This document shows positions 35,802-44,302 of a stretch of DNA of 64,000 nt, piece after piece. Below the pieces are notes generated by a model. The model was not told where the DNA came from. It saw only the letters and a program-made list of their open reading frames with translations, and did no database searches. The stretch's first letter is position 1. Every line of letters begins with the position of its first letter. The stretch comes from a bacterium (GTDB taxonomy: Bacteria; Planctomycetota; Planctomycetia; Kolteriales; Kolteriaceae), in assembly GCA_019748235.1 (NCBI GenBank), contig JAIEPU010000072.1, positions 34,422 to 98,421 on the forward strand, read 5' to 3'. Both the position numbers and the translations under genes were made by a program.

Positions 35802-36482
35802 GTGAGTACGGAAACTGCGGTTGAAACCTTCGTCTGTCCGAACTGCAAGGCGACGCTTGAAACGCCCGCTGACGAAGTCGTCTCCTGTGCATGCGGCTGG
35901 CGCGGTTCCGTGTATTCCTTCAATCCGATCCCTCCTGAGGTAAATCAGGCGGAGGTCGCGCTCTCTGACGATGCGGTCTGCTCGAATCACCCGAGCAAAA
36001 AGGCAACCGCGATCTGTGCAGGGACCGGAGATTACATCTGCGAACTTTGCCGCGTCGATCTCAAGGGGGAAACGTACAGCATTCAATACTTGGATGCAGG
36101 CGGACAAGAGAAAGTGATGGAGGCGTATTCCAACACGCTTCCGCGGCCGGACCGTCTGGTGATCACACTTCTCTTTCTTTCGGTGATCACCTTTTACGGC
36201 GGAATCGTCTTGATTCCCATCGCTCTCTTTTATTATCCCGGGATCTTCAAGCTCAGAAGAAACAATCCCGTCTTTCGTCGATTGGTCAGCCGGGGCCGCG
36301 CCCTTTTCGTCGGGTTCGCTCTCGCCTTATTCTTGCTCGTCTATCTGGCCGTGGCTATCGCCCTTGGTGTCGCTGTTTACTCATTGTCGACCGCGGAAGG
36401 GCAGAGGCACTTTCGCGAAGCCCTCGACGAACAAAATGGTGAAAGCATGGAGATGGATGAGGAGGGGCCGCCGGAGTTTTAG
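35802..36482 (+). CDS. Zinc-ribbon and B-box-like membrane protein
   Basis: The product has about 226 residues from GTG 35802, which has AAGGA six bases upstream; a TTG one codon earlier is possible. Residues about 10-45 hold a ribbon (CPNCK ... CACGW), and residues about 62-90 a B-box-like site (CSNHPSKKATAICAGTG, then ICELC) in which one expected Cys is missing. Two or three membrane helices follow (about 125-200), with an acidic C-terminal tail. The pattern recurs in planctomycetes, but no function is known to me. It lies 77 bases after the RDD pair. Confidence 0.75.
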   Translation: MSTETAVETFVCPNCKATLETPADEVVSCACGWRGSVYSFNPIPPEVNQAEVALSDDAVCSNHPSKKATAICAGTGDYICELCRVDLKGETYSIQYLDAGGQEKVMEAYSNTLPRPDRLVITLLFLSVITFYGGIVLIPIALFYYPGIFKLRRNNPVFRRLVSRGRALFVGFALALFLLVYLAVAIALGVAVYSLSTAEGQRHFREALDEQNGESMEMDEEGPPEF

Positions 36483-36545
36483 TTGTTCAGGCTATTCCGA
36501 CGAAAGGGTTCTTGTGAGGTCGCACTTGAGCGGGTGAGGTATCAG

Positions 36546-37013
36546 ATGGCAGCGGATCTTTCGGCATACGGACTCTTTCAACGGCGCGAACTTCTCCTTG
36601 ACGATGATGCGTTGCTGGATCTGGAGAACGGTTTCGGTTCAGATCGTGTTCGACGCGTCTTGTTTGAACGGGTGCAGACGGTCATTGCTTGGACGAACGT
36701 GCTCGTGGGGTGGCTGGTATTCGCCATCATCTCGCTCACCATCGGGATTGTATTCCTCATTCCTTTTTTTCAGGGACAGGATAGTCCGGTTGTTCCTTTC
36801 GGCTTCATCTTCGCCCCGATTGGGCTGGTCTTTACACTCCGGTATTTGCTCGTGCAGCGGTATCATTTACTGATTCGCATGATCGATGGGACGGAGCACC
36901 GGATCGATGCCATTGCCATGCCAGGCAAGTTTCGACGATTCGTGAGGCGGCTGACGGATTCAATTTCCGCATTCCAGGCATCAGAATCGGCACGACGCGA
37001 GCCAGCCCGATAG
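36546..37013 (+). CDS. Hypothetical two-helix membrane protein
   Basis: I do not recognise this family. ATG 36546 has GAGG six bases upstream and gives 155 residues; the frame is open back to a TTG at 36483, directly after the previous stop. There are two hydrophobic helices (around VLVGWLVFAIISLTIGIVFL and FGFIFAPIGLVFTLRYLLV), an N-terminal soluble segment and an Arg-rich C-terminus. Its position suggests the same operon as the RDD and zinc-ribbon genes and perhaps a shared membrane complex. Confidence 0.65.
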   Translation: MAADLSAYGLFQRRELLLDDDALLDLENGFGSDRVRRVLFERVQTVIAWTNVLVGWLVFAIISLTIGIVFLIPFFQGQDSPVVPFGFIFAPIGLVFTLRYLLVQRYHLLIRMIDGTEHRIDAIAMPGKFRRFVRRLTDSISAFQASESARREPAR

Positions 37014-37135
37014 TGCCAGTAGCGGTTTAGAATGAATTGTTGATCTCCTGTCGGAATCTTCTGTTGCCCTTTCGCATGACCATGCAATAATGACAGTTGG
37101 AAAAGGTTAGGGACAGACCCAGGTAGGGTGGCATC

Positions 37136-38230
37136 ATGCGGCATCAATCATTCGCTATCATCGGCCTGATCCTGATTATTTTTCCTGGCATGGTACGTTC
37201 CCAAGTTACCGACGGAACCAAGTATCTCGTCGCGCCCGTGAACATCATGCAGAATCTAGGTTTCAGCGGGCAAACGAGCTCCAACACAACCGTTTATGAC
37301 AACAACCCGTGTAGCGGAACCTACGTTCCTCCGTATTACGGCAATCGATACGGCTATGGCTATGGTGGTTACGGCTACAGGAACTACGGGATCGGTAGTT
37401 ACGGCTATCCGGTCTACGTTCCGACCTATACCAACTCGTCTGAATACGACTACTCGCAGGGGTATCAGAACGGGTACAGCGACGGTCAGTACACGACATC
37501 TCTTGAGTATCAGAACCAGATTCTTCAGAGCCAACTTGCCGCACTTCAGCAGACGAAGGGGCAAAACGGTAAGGCGCCCCCCGCGGCTGTCGCCAATGCT
37601 CCTCAGCCAAAAGCTGTTGATCCGAATGCCATGCAACGAGTCAAGGTGACGCAGCAGCGGATCGATACCAACATGAAGGCGGGGCAGCGGTTGTTTGAGA
37701 AAGGTTCATTTGCTGCTGCCGCTGATCGATTCGAACAAGCGGCTGCTCTGAGTCCTTCGGATTCAAAGGCTCTCTTCTATTCCGCGCAGGCGTACATCTC
37801 TGCGGAGAAGTACGACAAGGCCGGCGCGGCAATCGCTCGTGGTCTTGCGGCCGATCCCAACTGGCCTTCGAAGCCGACAGACATGCGATTACTGTATGCC
37901 AACAAAACAGAGCATGTGAAAATGATGGGAGAGATCGCTCGTCGGATTAAAGCGAATCCCAACGATAAGGATGCTCTCTTCCTGCTTGGTTTTCAGCTCT
38001 TCAGCAGTGGCGAGATGGAAAAGGCCCGGCTCATTTTCGAGAAACTCGCCAAGCAGTCACCCGGCGACGTGCGGCTTCAACCCTTTTTGAGGTTCTTTCA
38101 TCAAGGAGGCCAAGGAATTCCGGCACCTCCTCCGCCTGGCTTGAACACCGAAGCAAGCCCCATTCCCGTGCCTGATCTCGCCGAGCAACCGGTTCGATTC
38201 GCAGGTGACAGCGCGCCTGTTCGTCAATGA
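37136..38230 (+). CDS. Secreted TPR protein with Tyr/Gly-rich segment
   Basis: The 364-residue product has a signal peptide (HQSFAIIGLILIIFPGMVRS), then a low-complexity region of residues about 62-110 dominated by Tyr and Gly (YGYGYGGYGYRNYG), a coiled Gln-rich stretch (NQILQSQLAALQQ), a Pro/Ala linker, and tetratricopeptide-like repeats about 175-310 (AGQRLFEKGSFAAAADRFEQ; AQAYISAEKYDKAGAAIARG). The tail is Pro-rich. It is exported, probably envelope-associated; the function is unknown. It is separated from the preceding membrane-protein genes by 122 bases and probably has its own promoter. Confidence 0.8.
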   Translation: MRHQSFAIIGLILIIFPGMVRSQVTDGTKYLVAPVNIMQNLGFSGQTSSNTTVYDNNPCSGTYVPPYYGNRYGYGYGGYGYRNYGIGSYGYPVYVPTYTNSSEYDYSQGYQNGYSDGQYTTSLEYQNQILQSQLAALQQTKGQNGKAPPAAVANAPQPKAVDPNAMQRVKVTQQRIDTNMKAGQRLFEKGSFAAAADRFEQAAALSPSDSKALFYSAQAYISAEKYDKAGAAIARGLAADPNWPSKPTDMRLLYANKTEHVKMMGEIARRIKANPNDKDALFLLGFQLFSSGEMEKARLIFEKLAKQSPGDVRLQPFLRFFHQGGQGIPAPPPPGLNTEASPIPVPDLAEQPVRFAGDSAPVRQ

Positions 38231-38384
38231 ACATCGTCCGGGATCATCTTTCCGTTGATTTCCCACCTTGGCTGCTTTGCTCGCTTTCTCTCTATAATAC
38301 CGCCGTTTGCCATCGCGCGGGCCGACCTTCGTGAACGAAGGAACGAGCCGTTTCATTGATGGTCTTCGTTTCACATGAGGGATC

Positions 38385-39410
38385 ATGCCGCTCATCGAAG
38401 TCGAGCATCTGGCAAAAACGTATCGAGTTGCCCAGAAGAACAAATCTGGCATCGGCGCCTCCCTGCGCGGTCTCTTTCATCGAGAGATGAAGGACGTTAC
38501 GGCGGTGGCCGATATCTCTTTCAGCATTGAAGAAGGAGAGATGGTAGCGTTCCTGGGGCCGAACGGTGCCGGGAAGACAACCACGCTCAAAATGCTGTCA
38601 GGACTCATTTACCCGACGAGCGGATCGGCTCGCGTGCTCGGTTTCGTTCCCTGGGAGCGTGCCAACGAATATCGTCGTCAGTTCGCACTTGTCATGGGGC
38701 AGAAGAATCAACTCTGGTGGGATCTCCCGGCTAGGGAGTCGTTTCGCCTCCACCGAGAGATTTATGCCATCCCTCCCGATGTCTTTCAACGAACACACGA
38801 CGAACTCATTGATCTGCTTCGGCTTGGTAATCTGATCAATCAGCCGGTGCGGGAACTTTCTCTCGGCGAGCGGATGAAGATGGAGCTTGTCGCGGCTCTT
38901 CTGCATCAACCGCGCGTCTTGTTTCTCGACGAGCCGACGATCGGTCTGGACGTCGTGGCGCAGTCGCAACTTAGAGACTTCCTTCGCGACTACAACAATC
39001 GCCAACAAGTGACGATGCTCCTCACCAGCCACTACATGAAAGATGTCGAGAGTCTTTGCGATCGAACGATCGTCATCAATCATGGCCGACTGATTTACGA
39101 TGGAAGCCTGACGGGCATTCTCGCGAAGTTTACGCGTTTCAAGATGGTCAAGCTCCAGTTCGAAGAATCCGTGCCGAATGATCTAGCTCGATATGGTGAG
39201 GTCGTCGAGGTGCGAGGCCCGGTGGCGACGCTCCGAATGGATAGACAGGCGGTTGCGAATGCACTGTCCGACATTCTGGGTCGGCACAGGCTCGACGATA
39301 TCACCGTTGATGAGATTCCTCTCGAGGAAGTCATTGCCGAAGTATTTCAAGCAGCGGATGAGAATAGAGAATCGCCCGAATTTCCGGTCGCGGGAGCCGA
39401 GCGATCATGA
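38385..39410 (+). CDS. ABC-2 exporter ATP-binding protein (COG4586-like)
   Basis: This 341-residue ATPase has Walker A GPNGAGKTT, a signature reading LSLGERMKMEL instead of LSGGQ (usual for this subfamily), Walker B VLFLDEPTIGLD and the SHYMKDVE switch. The N-terminal insertion before the Walker A (KNKSGIGASLRGLFHREMK) is typical of the subgroup. It heads a tightly coupled operon: its stop overlaps the next ATG by four bases. Homologous three-gene systems export small molecules such as viologens; the substrate here is unknown. Confidence 0.93.
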   Translation: MPLIEVEHLAKTYRVAQKNKSGIGASLRGLFHREMKDVTAVADISFSIEEGEMVAFLGPNGAGKTTTLKMLSGLIYPTSGSARVLGFVPWERANEYRRQFALVMGQKNQLWWDLPARESFRLHREIYAIPPDVFQRTHDELIDLLRLGNLINQPVRELSLGERMKMELVAALLHQPRVLFLDEPTIGLDVVAQSQLRDFLRDYNNRQQVTMLLTSHYMKDVESLCDRTIVINHGRLIYDGSLTGILAKFTRFKMVKLQFEESVPNDLARYGEVVEVRGPVATLRMDRQAVANALSDILGRHRLDDITVDEIPLEEVIAEVFQAADENRESPEFPVAGAERS

Positions 39411-40258
39411 GTTTGGCATCCTCCCTTTCAACTGACGGCCAATCGATACTCCGCAAGTACGGCACCATCTTCAGCGTTTGTCTCAGCGAACGATTGACGT
39501 ACCGGACCGATTTCTTCTTCGCGACGTTGATGCGATTCTTGCCGCTGGTCTCCATTGCGTTTCTCTGGACGGCCGTTTTCGCCGCCAGCGATTCCACACG
39601 TATTGCCGGCTTCACGCGCGACGAAATGGTCGCTTACAACCTGCTTGTTTTCATCAGCCGGGCATTTTCGAGCATGCCGGGCCTGGCGATGGGAATCGCC
39701 ACGGACATTCGCGAGGGAGGCATAAAAAAGTATCTGACGCAACCGATCAACATGATTGGCTTTCTTTTCACCTCGCGTGTCGCGCACAAGCTCGTCTACT
39801 ACCTTCTTGCGACCATACCCTTTGCGATCGTGATCTATCTCGGCAGGGATTTCTTTCCTGGGTGGCCGTCGGCTCCGACCTTCCTTTTGTTTCTCTTCAC
39901 GCTGTTGATGGGATTCCTGATCGGCTTTCTGTTTGAAACCCTCATCGGCCTCGTTGCCTTTTGGACGCTTGAGATCACGTCTCTCTCCTACATGCTGATG
40001 TCGGTGGTCTTCGTACTCAGCGGCCACATGTTCCCGCTTGATCTCTTTCCTGAGCCAATTGCATCGATCGTGAAGTGGCTGCCGTTCCAATACTTCGCCT
40101 ATTTCCCCTCGATGCTATTCCTGCACGGAGATTCAATGTCATCGAGTCAACTTTGGTTTGAAGTGTCTCGAATGGTTGGGATGGCACTCCTCCTTGCGGT
40201 CATCGTTCGGACGATGTACCGTTCCGGCATTCGTCACTATAGCGCGTTCGGAGGATAG
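39407..40258 (+). CDS. ABC-2 permease subunit 1 (COG4587-like)
   Basis: This 283-residue protein with six predicted helices resembles the first permease of the three-gene ABC-2 exporter type. Visible are the cytoplasmic segment SLSERLTYRTDFFFATL variant near the start, the loop IREGGIKKYLTQPIN, and a late helix pair before WLPFQYFAYFPS. It overlaps the ATPase gene by four bases (ATGA) and is followed after one base by the second permease, so all three are translationally coupled. Confidence 0.9.
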   Translation: MSLASSLSTDGQSILRKYGTIFSVCLSERLTYRTDFFFATLMRFLPLVSIAFLWTAVFAASDSTRIAGFTRDEMVAYNLLVFISRAFSSMPGLAMGIATDIREGGIKKYLTQPINMIGFLFTSRVAHKLVYYLLATIPFAIVIYLGRDFFPGWPSAPTFLLFLFTLLMGFLIGFLFETLIGLVAFWTLEITSLSYMLMSVVFVLSGHMFPLDLFPEPIASIVKWLPFQYFAYFPSMLFLHGDSMSSSQLWFEVSRMVGMALLLAVIVRTMYRSGIRHYSAFGG

Positions 40259-40259
40259 G

Positions 40260-41099
40260 ATGAGCCAGGGACAAGACGCGCGCGGCCTCCTCTCCGTGGG
40301 AAGATACTTTCGGCTGTACGGCAGCTTTATCCGTTATTGCCTCGTTCGCGAACTCAGCTTTCGGTTCAACTTCATCGCGCGAGCGGTTACCGGCGTCGCA
40401 TGGCTGATCCTGATCGTCTTTTATTTCGATCTCATTTTCGGTAAGACGACGTCGATTGGGGGATGGAACCGGTCTGAATATTTCTTTCTCATGGGCACAT
40501 GGTTCATTCTCTACGGATTGATCGAAGCTCTCTTCCTCGAAAACTGCACAAGGTTCTCTGAGCTCATCCGGACCGGGAATCTTGACTTCATGTTGCTGAA
40601 GCCGGTCGATGCGCAGTTCCTGGCGTCGTTCGAAAGAATCGATTGGGCGGAGCTGCCGGGAATACTCTTTGGAACGGGACTATTGTTCTACTCATCGATC
40701 ACGGGGCATTTGCCGATAACTCCATTTCGCATCGCTGGATTTCTTGTACTTCTTGTGTGTGGGGTTGGAATTCTTTACAGCTTCATGCTTGCGCTGGCGT
40801 CGATCAGCGTGTGGGTGGTTCGCACGCAGAGTCTTCATGAGCTTTGGTTCTACATCGTGCAGTTCGGCCGATCGCCGTACGAAATCTATTCCGACAGCAT
40901 GCTCGGCATGGCAATCAAGGTCATGTTGCTTTACATCATCCCTGTCATGCTGGCGGTCAACATTCCTGCCCGTTTCGCGGTGAAAGCCTTCGACTGGCCA
41001 ATGATCACCTACACTGTGGTGATGACGGGTGTTCTCCTCTTTTTAAGCCGGCGATTCTTTTATGTCGCACTCGAGCGTTACCGAAGCGCGAGTTCATAA
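40260..41099 (+). CDS. ABC-2 permease subunit 2 (COG3694-like)
   Basis: ATG 40260 follows GGAGGA by five bases and lies one base after the previous stop, giving 279 residues; the longer frame back to 40158 runs inside the preceding gene and is not used. There are six helices, with the subfamily's RTGNLDFMLLKPVDAQF loop and the FGRSPYEIYSD segment. It pairs with the first permease to form the heterodimeric channel of the exporter. The stop is 14 bases from the convergent hydrolase gene with no terminator. Confidence 0.9.
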   Translation: MSQGQDARGLLSVGRYFRLYGSFIRYCLVRELSFRFNFIARAVTGVAWLILIVFYFDLIFGKTTSIGGWNRSEYFFLMGTWFILYGLIEALFLENCTRFSELIRTGNLDFMLLKPVDAQFLASFERIDWAELPGILFGTGLLFYSSITGHLPITPFRIAGFLVLLVCGVGILYSFMLALASISVWVVRTQSLHELWFYIVQFGRSPYEIYSDSMLGMAIKVMLLYIIPVMLAVNIPARFAVKAFDWPMITYTVVMTGVLLFLSRRFFYVALERYRSASS

Positions 41100-41113
41100 T
41101 TCACAGGATCCAC

Positions 41114-42115
41114 TCACGGGACGAGGCTGGCTGTTTCAGACTTGTGATTTATTTCCTCTTGATGCGTCTCCACATTCGCGAAGAAGACGCGTAGAGCCTG
41201 TTCGTACTGAGTCGGGTTGGTGTTAAAGATGGTTTCGTGATCTGCTCCCTCCACGATCACGACCGAAGCACGGCTCCCCGCCTTACGTGCCAACGCCTCG
41301 GAGTCCTCGACTGGCGCCCTCCTGTCTCGACTCCCGGCGATGAAGAGAATGGGAATATTCGCGGGGACTCGATCAATGGCATCGAGCGGGGAATTCGTCG
41401 CGGCCTTGCCGAGAATGACCGGCGCGAGAATCTTTACGCCAGCGAAGGCGGCATGAGAAACTCCCCACGGGATATAGAGTTCCCCTCGTCGCCACATCGC
41501 AGAATCGACGAGATGTCGGTAGGGGCATTCGAGGATCAGTCCCGCCCAAGGATAGCTGAATTCACTCGCGGCGTAGATCGATGCCACCGCTCCCATGGAA
41601 ACTCCCATGAGCACGACGGGTTGATCCGGTAGTTTCTCCATCGCCCAGTCGCAGGCCGCTTCCAAATCGAGCCTCGCGCTCCATCCGATATCGTTGAAGT
41701 TTCCCTCTGAGTCACCATGCGCGCGAGCCGTCACCATAAGGACAGGAGAGCCGAGCTTGGAAACGGTCTCCGCGCGATCGAGCACGGCTCCTCTATTTCC
41801 ACCATGCCCGTGCATCAAAATAACCACTGGTTTGTCGAGTCGTCCTGGAATGTACCATGCACCGATTTCGAGTTGATCGCGAGTTTTCAATCGAAGCTGT
41901 TCGAAACTGGCCCATTGAACGGCCGGGACGTCCTCGGGATAGGGGTTGTCTCGGCGCTTGACCACCATGACCAAGATGAGGGCACAAACACCAAGCCATG
42001 CGACGGTGACGTAAAGCATCCTGCTCACCCAGTATTTCGTCCATGAACGTGCGCGACGTTTCGAGCGGCTTGAGTCCGGCATCATCTCCGCCGGATTCGA
42101 TAAATCTTCGCGCAT
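41114..42115 (-). CDS. Membrane-anchored alpha/beta hydrolase
   Basis: This 333-residue protein has a basic N-terminus, one membrane helix (about residues 33-52, LYVTVAWLGVCALILVMVV), then an alpha/beta hydrolase domain with HGHGGNRG (oxyanion loop), nucleophile GVSMG, acid IAGSRDRRAP and GADHETIF for the His. It resembles the BAAT/YqiA-like serine hydrolases; the substrate is unknown. The annotated ATG at 42115-42113 and the longest frame of the opposite gene share the CATG palindrome, so at least one of them probably starts further in (here an ATG pair at 42085/42082 is possible). Confidence 0.85.
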   Translation of the reverse strand: MREDLSNPAEMMPDSSRSKRRARSWTKYWVSRMLYVTVAWLGVCALILVMVVKRRDNPYPEDVPAVQWASFEQLRLKTRDQLEIGAWYIPGRLDKPVVILMHGHGGNRGAVLDRAETVSKLGSPVLMVTARAHGDSEGNFNDIGWSARLDLEAACDWAMEKLPDQPVVLMGVSMGAVASIYAASEFSYPWAGLILECPYRHLVDSAMWRRGELYIPWGVSHAAFAGVKILAPVILGKAATNSPLDAIDRVPANIPILFIAGSRDRRAPVEDSEALARKAGSRASVVIVEGADHETIFNTNPTQYEQALRVFFANVETHQEEINHKSETASLVP

Positions 42116-42200
42116 GTCTATCTCTTGCCAGAACTGGCTGTTTAAATGGCTCCTAGTATTTCTATCGCAGCTTCACAGACAGCGGGATAGGGGTTTTCTC

Positions 42201-44249
42201 ATGGCATCGGTCGCCTGGTTCGTTTTTACCCTGCTAATTTCTACCGCCCCCTCAGAACCGGCTCTCTTTTTTGTAAGTCTTGACGGCAATGACACCTGGA
42301 GTGGCCAACGACAAGTGATCGCCTCGGACAACAACGACGGACCGTTTCGAACGCTCGAACGAGCGAGAGACGAAATCCGAAAGTGGCAGTCGGAGAATCG
42401 CCTTCCGAAAGGTGCGGTGATAACAGTCACGGGCGGATCATATTTCCTCGACCGGCCTTTCGAACTTACGAAGGAGGATTCCGGGCATGCGGGGGCGAGA
42501 ATCGTCTATCGCGCCGCGCCCGGCGAACGGGTGCTTCTCTCGGCCGGGCGCGAATTGAAATCGTTTGCTTCTCCAGCCGATCCAAAAATGATGGATCGAC
42601 TGGATCCATCCGCACGGGATCATGTTGTCGTCATTTCATTGCCAGATGTCGGAATCAAAGACTGGGGCGATCCTGTGCAGGCCGGAAAGATGCCCGAACT
42701 GTTCCTTGATGGAGTTCCACTCCCTTTAGCCCGATGGCCCAATGACGGATTCACCAAGATTGATCAGCTCACCGGTTCCATGCCGACCGAGATTCACGGC
42801 ATCAAAGGGGACAAGGGAGGCAAATTCACCATTGCTGATGATCGGATCAAACGCTGGGTCAACGAGAAAGATCTTCGGGTTCACGGCTACTGGTTTTGGG
42901 ATTGGTCCGCCGCCTACATGAAAGTCGCCTCGATCGACCCAGAGACGAAAGAGATATCGCTTGCCGACCCGCAACATGGATACGGTTACCGCACCGGTCA
43001 ACGATTCTATGTGCTGAATGCCATTTCGGAGTTGGATCAACCAGGCGAATGGTACATCGATCGAGAAGAGGGAAAGCTTTACCTCTGGCCATTGAAGCCT
43101 CTCGAAAAGTCCGGACTCATCCTGTCGGTCCAACCGCGGATCATCGAATCAAAAGAATGCTCTTTTGTGGAACTGCGAGGACTTTCGTTCGAGGCATGTC
43201 GCGGTAACGCCGTCTCGGTCACGGGAGGTGAGTCGTTCCACATCGTCGCTTGCCGATTCCGTGACATCGGCGGAAGCGGCGTTTCGATTACTGGCATGCG
43301 TCATGCCGTCGTCGGGTGCGATCTCTCCGAACTCGGCGAGAGTGGCATCAGCATCAATGGCGGCGATCGGACGACGCTGACTTCTGGTGAAGGACGTGTC
43401 GAAAACAATCTCATTCATCACTACGGGCGAATCGTTCGAACCTATGCTCCTGCGATTGGGGTGTCGGGCGTGGGAATTCGGATCGCCCATAATCTGGTTT
43501 TCGATGCGCCCCACTGCGCGATTCTCCTTCATGGAAATGATCACGTGATCGAGTTCAACGAAATCCATCACGTCTGCCAAGAGACAGGCGACGTCGGCGC
43601 GTTCTACATGGGACGTGACTGGAGCATGCGGGGCAATGTCGTCCGCCACAACTATTTCCACCATATCAAGGGCCCGGGCCTTCACGGAGCGATGTCGGTT
43701 TATTTGGATGATGCGGCGAGCGGAACCAAGGTTTTTGGCAACGTCTTTTACAAAGCGGGGCGAGCGGTTCTTCTGGGGGGAGGACGTGACAACATCATCG
43801 AGAATAATGTCTTCGTGGATTGTGAGCCGAGCATTCATGTCGACGCGCGTGGCCTTAATTGGATGAAGAATCACATCGAAGAGGACATGCCGCAAAAGTT
43901 GAAGGCGCTCCCTTATCAAACACCCCCTTGGAGTGATCGTTACCCAGAACTCATCTCACTCTTGAATGATGATCCGGGAGCACCGAAGGGAAATGTCATC
44001 GAACGTAACATCTCCGTCGGTGGTCGATGGCTCGATATCGAGCCTGCCGCTAAGCCTCTGGTCAAAATCGAAAGTAATCTGCTCGATAGCGATCCGTACT
44101 TTCTGAGTAGAGAATCGGATAACTTTCAACTCAGAGATGATTCCCCGGCCTACAAGCTCGGTTTCGAACGAATCCCGGTGGAATTGATCGGACTAGTTCC
44201 TGAGGCTACGCGCGCCAGTTGGCCGCCACCAAAATGGAATGGACAGTGA
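42201..44249 (+). CDS. Secreted right-handed parallel beta-helix protein, probably polysaccharide-active
   Basis: From ATG 42201 the product has 682 residues with a signal peptide (ASVAWFVFTLLISTAPSEP); an in-frame ATG at 42114 gives 29 more residues but overlaps the start of the opposite gene. A DUF1565-like entry (FFVSLDGNDTWSG, then GPFRTLERARDEIRKW) is followed by a jelly-roll-like insert and a long region of beta-helix coils (GNAVSVTGGESFHIVACRFR; HNLVFDAPHCAILLHGNDHV; DNIIENNVFVDCE). The plan resembles GH141-type and pectate-lyase-like enzymes. A sulfatase follows directly, consistent with joint degradation of a sulfated polysaccharide. Confidence 0.82.
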   Translation: MASVAWFVFTLLISTAPSEPALFFVSLDGNDTWSGQRQVIASDNNDGPFRTLERARDEIRKWQSENRLPKGAVITVTGGSYFLDRPFELTKEDSGHAGARIVYRAAPGERVLLSAGRELKSFASPADPKMMDRLDPSARDHVVVISLPDVGIKDWGDPVQAGKMPELFLDGVPLPLARWPNDGFTKIDQLTGSMPTEIHGIKGDKGGKFTIADDRIKRWVNEKDLRVHGYWFWDWSAAYMKVASIDPETKEISLADPQHGYGYRTGQRFYVLNAISELDQPGEWYIDREEGKLYLWPLKPLEKSGLILSVQPRIIESKECSFVELRGLSFEACRGNAVSVTGGESFHIVACRFRDIGGSGVSITGMRHAVVGCDLSELGESGISINGGDRTTLTSGEGRVENNLIHHYGRIVRTYAPAIGVSGVGIRIAHNLVFDAPHCAILLHGNDHVIEFNEIHHVCQETGDVGAFYMGRDWSMRGNVVRHNYFHHIKGPGLHGAMSVYLDDAASGTKVFGNVFYKAGRAVLLGGGRDNIIENNVFVDCEPSIHVDARGLNWMKNHIEEDMPQKLKALPYQTPPWSDRYPELISLLNDDPGAPKGNVIERNISVGGRWLDIEPAAKPLVKIESNLLDSDPYFLSRESDNFQLRDDSPAYKLGFERIPVELIGLVPEATRASWPPPKWNGQ

Positions 44250-44302
44250 GTGACTACTCGTTAATGGAAGTACCGATCACGAGGATGTCAAAGAGGCGAA
44301 TC

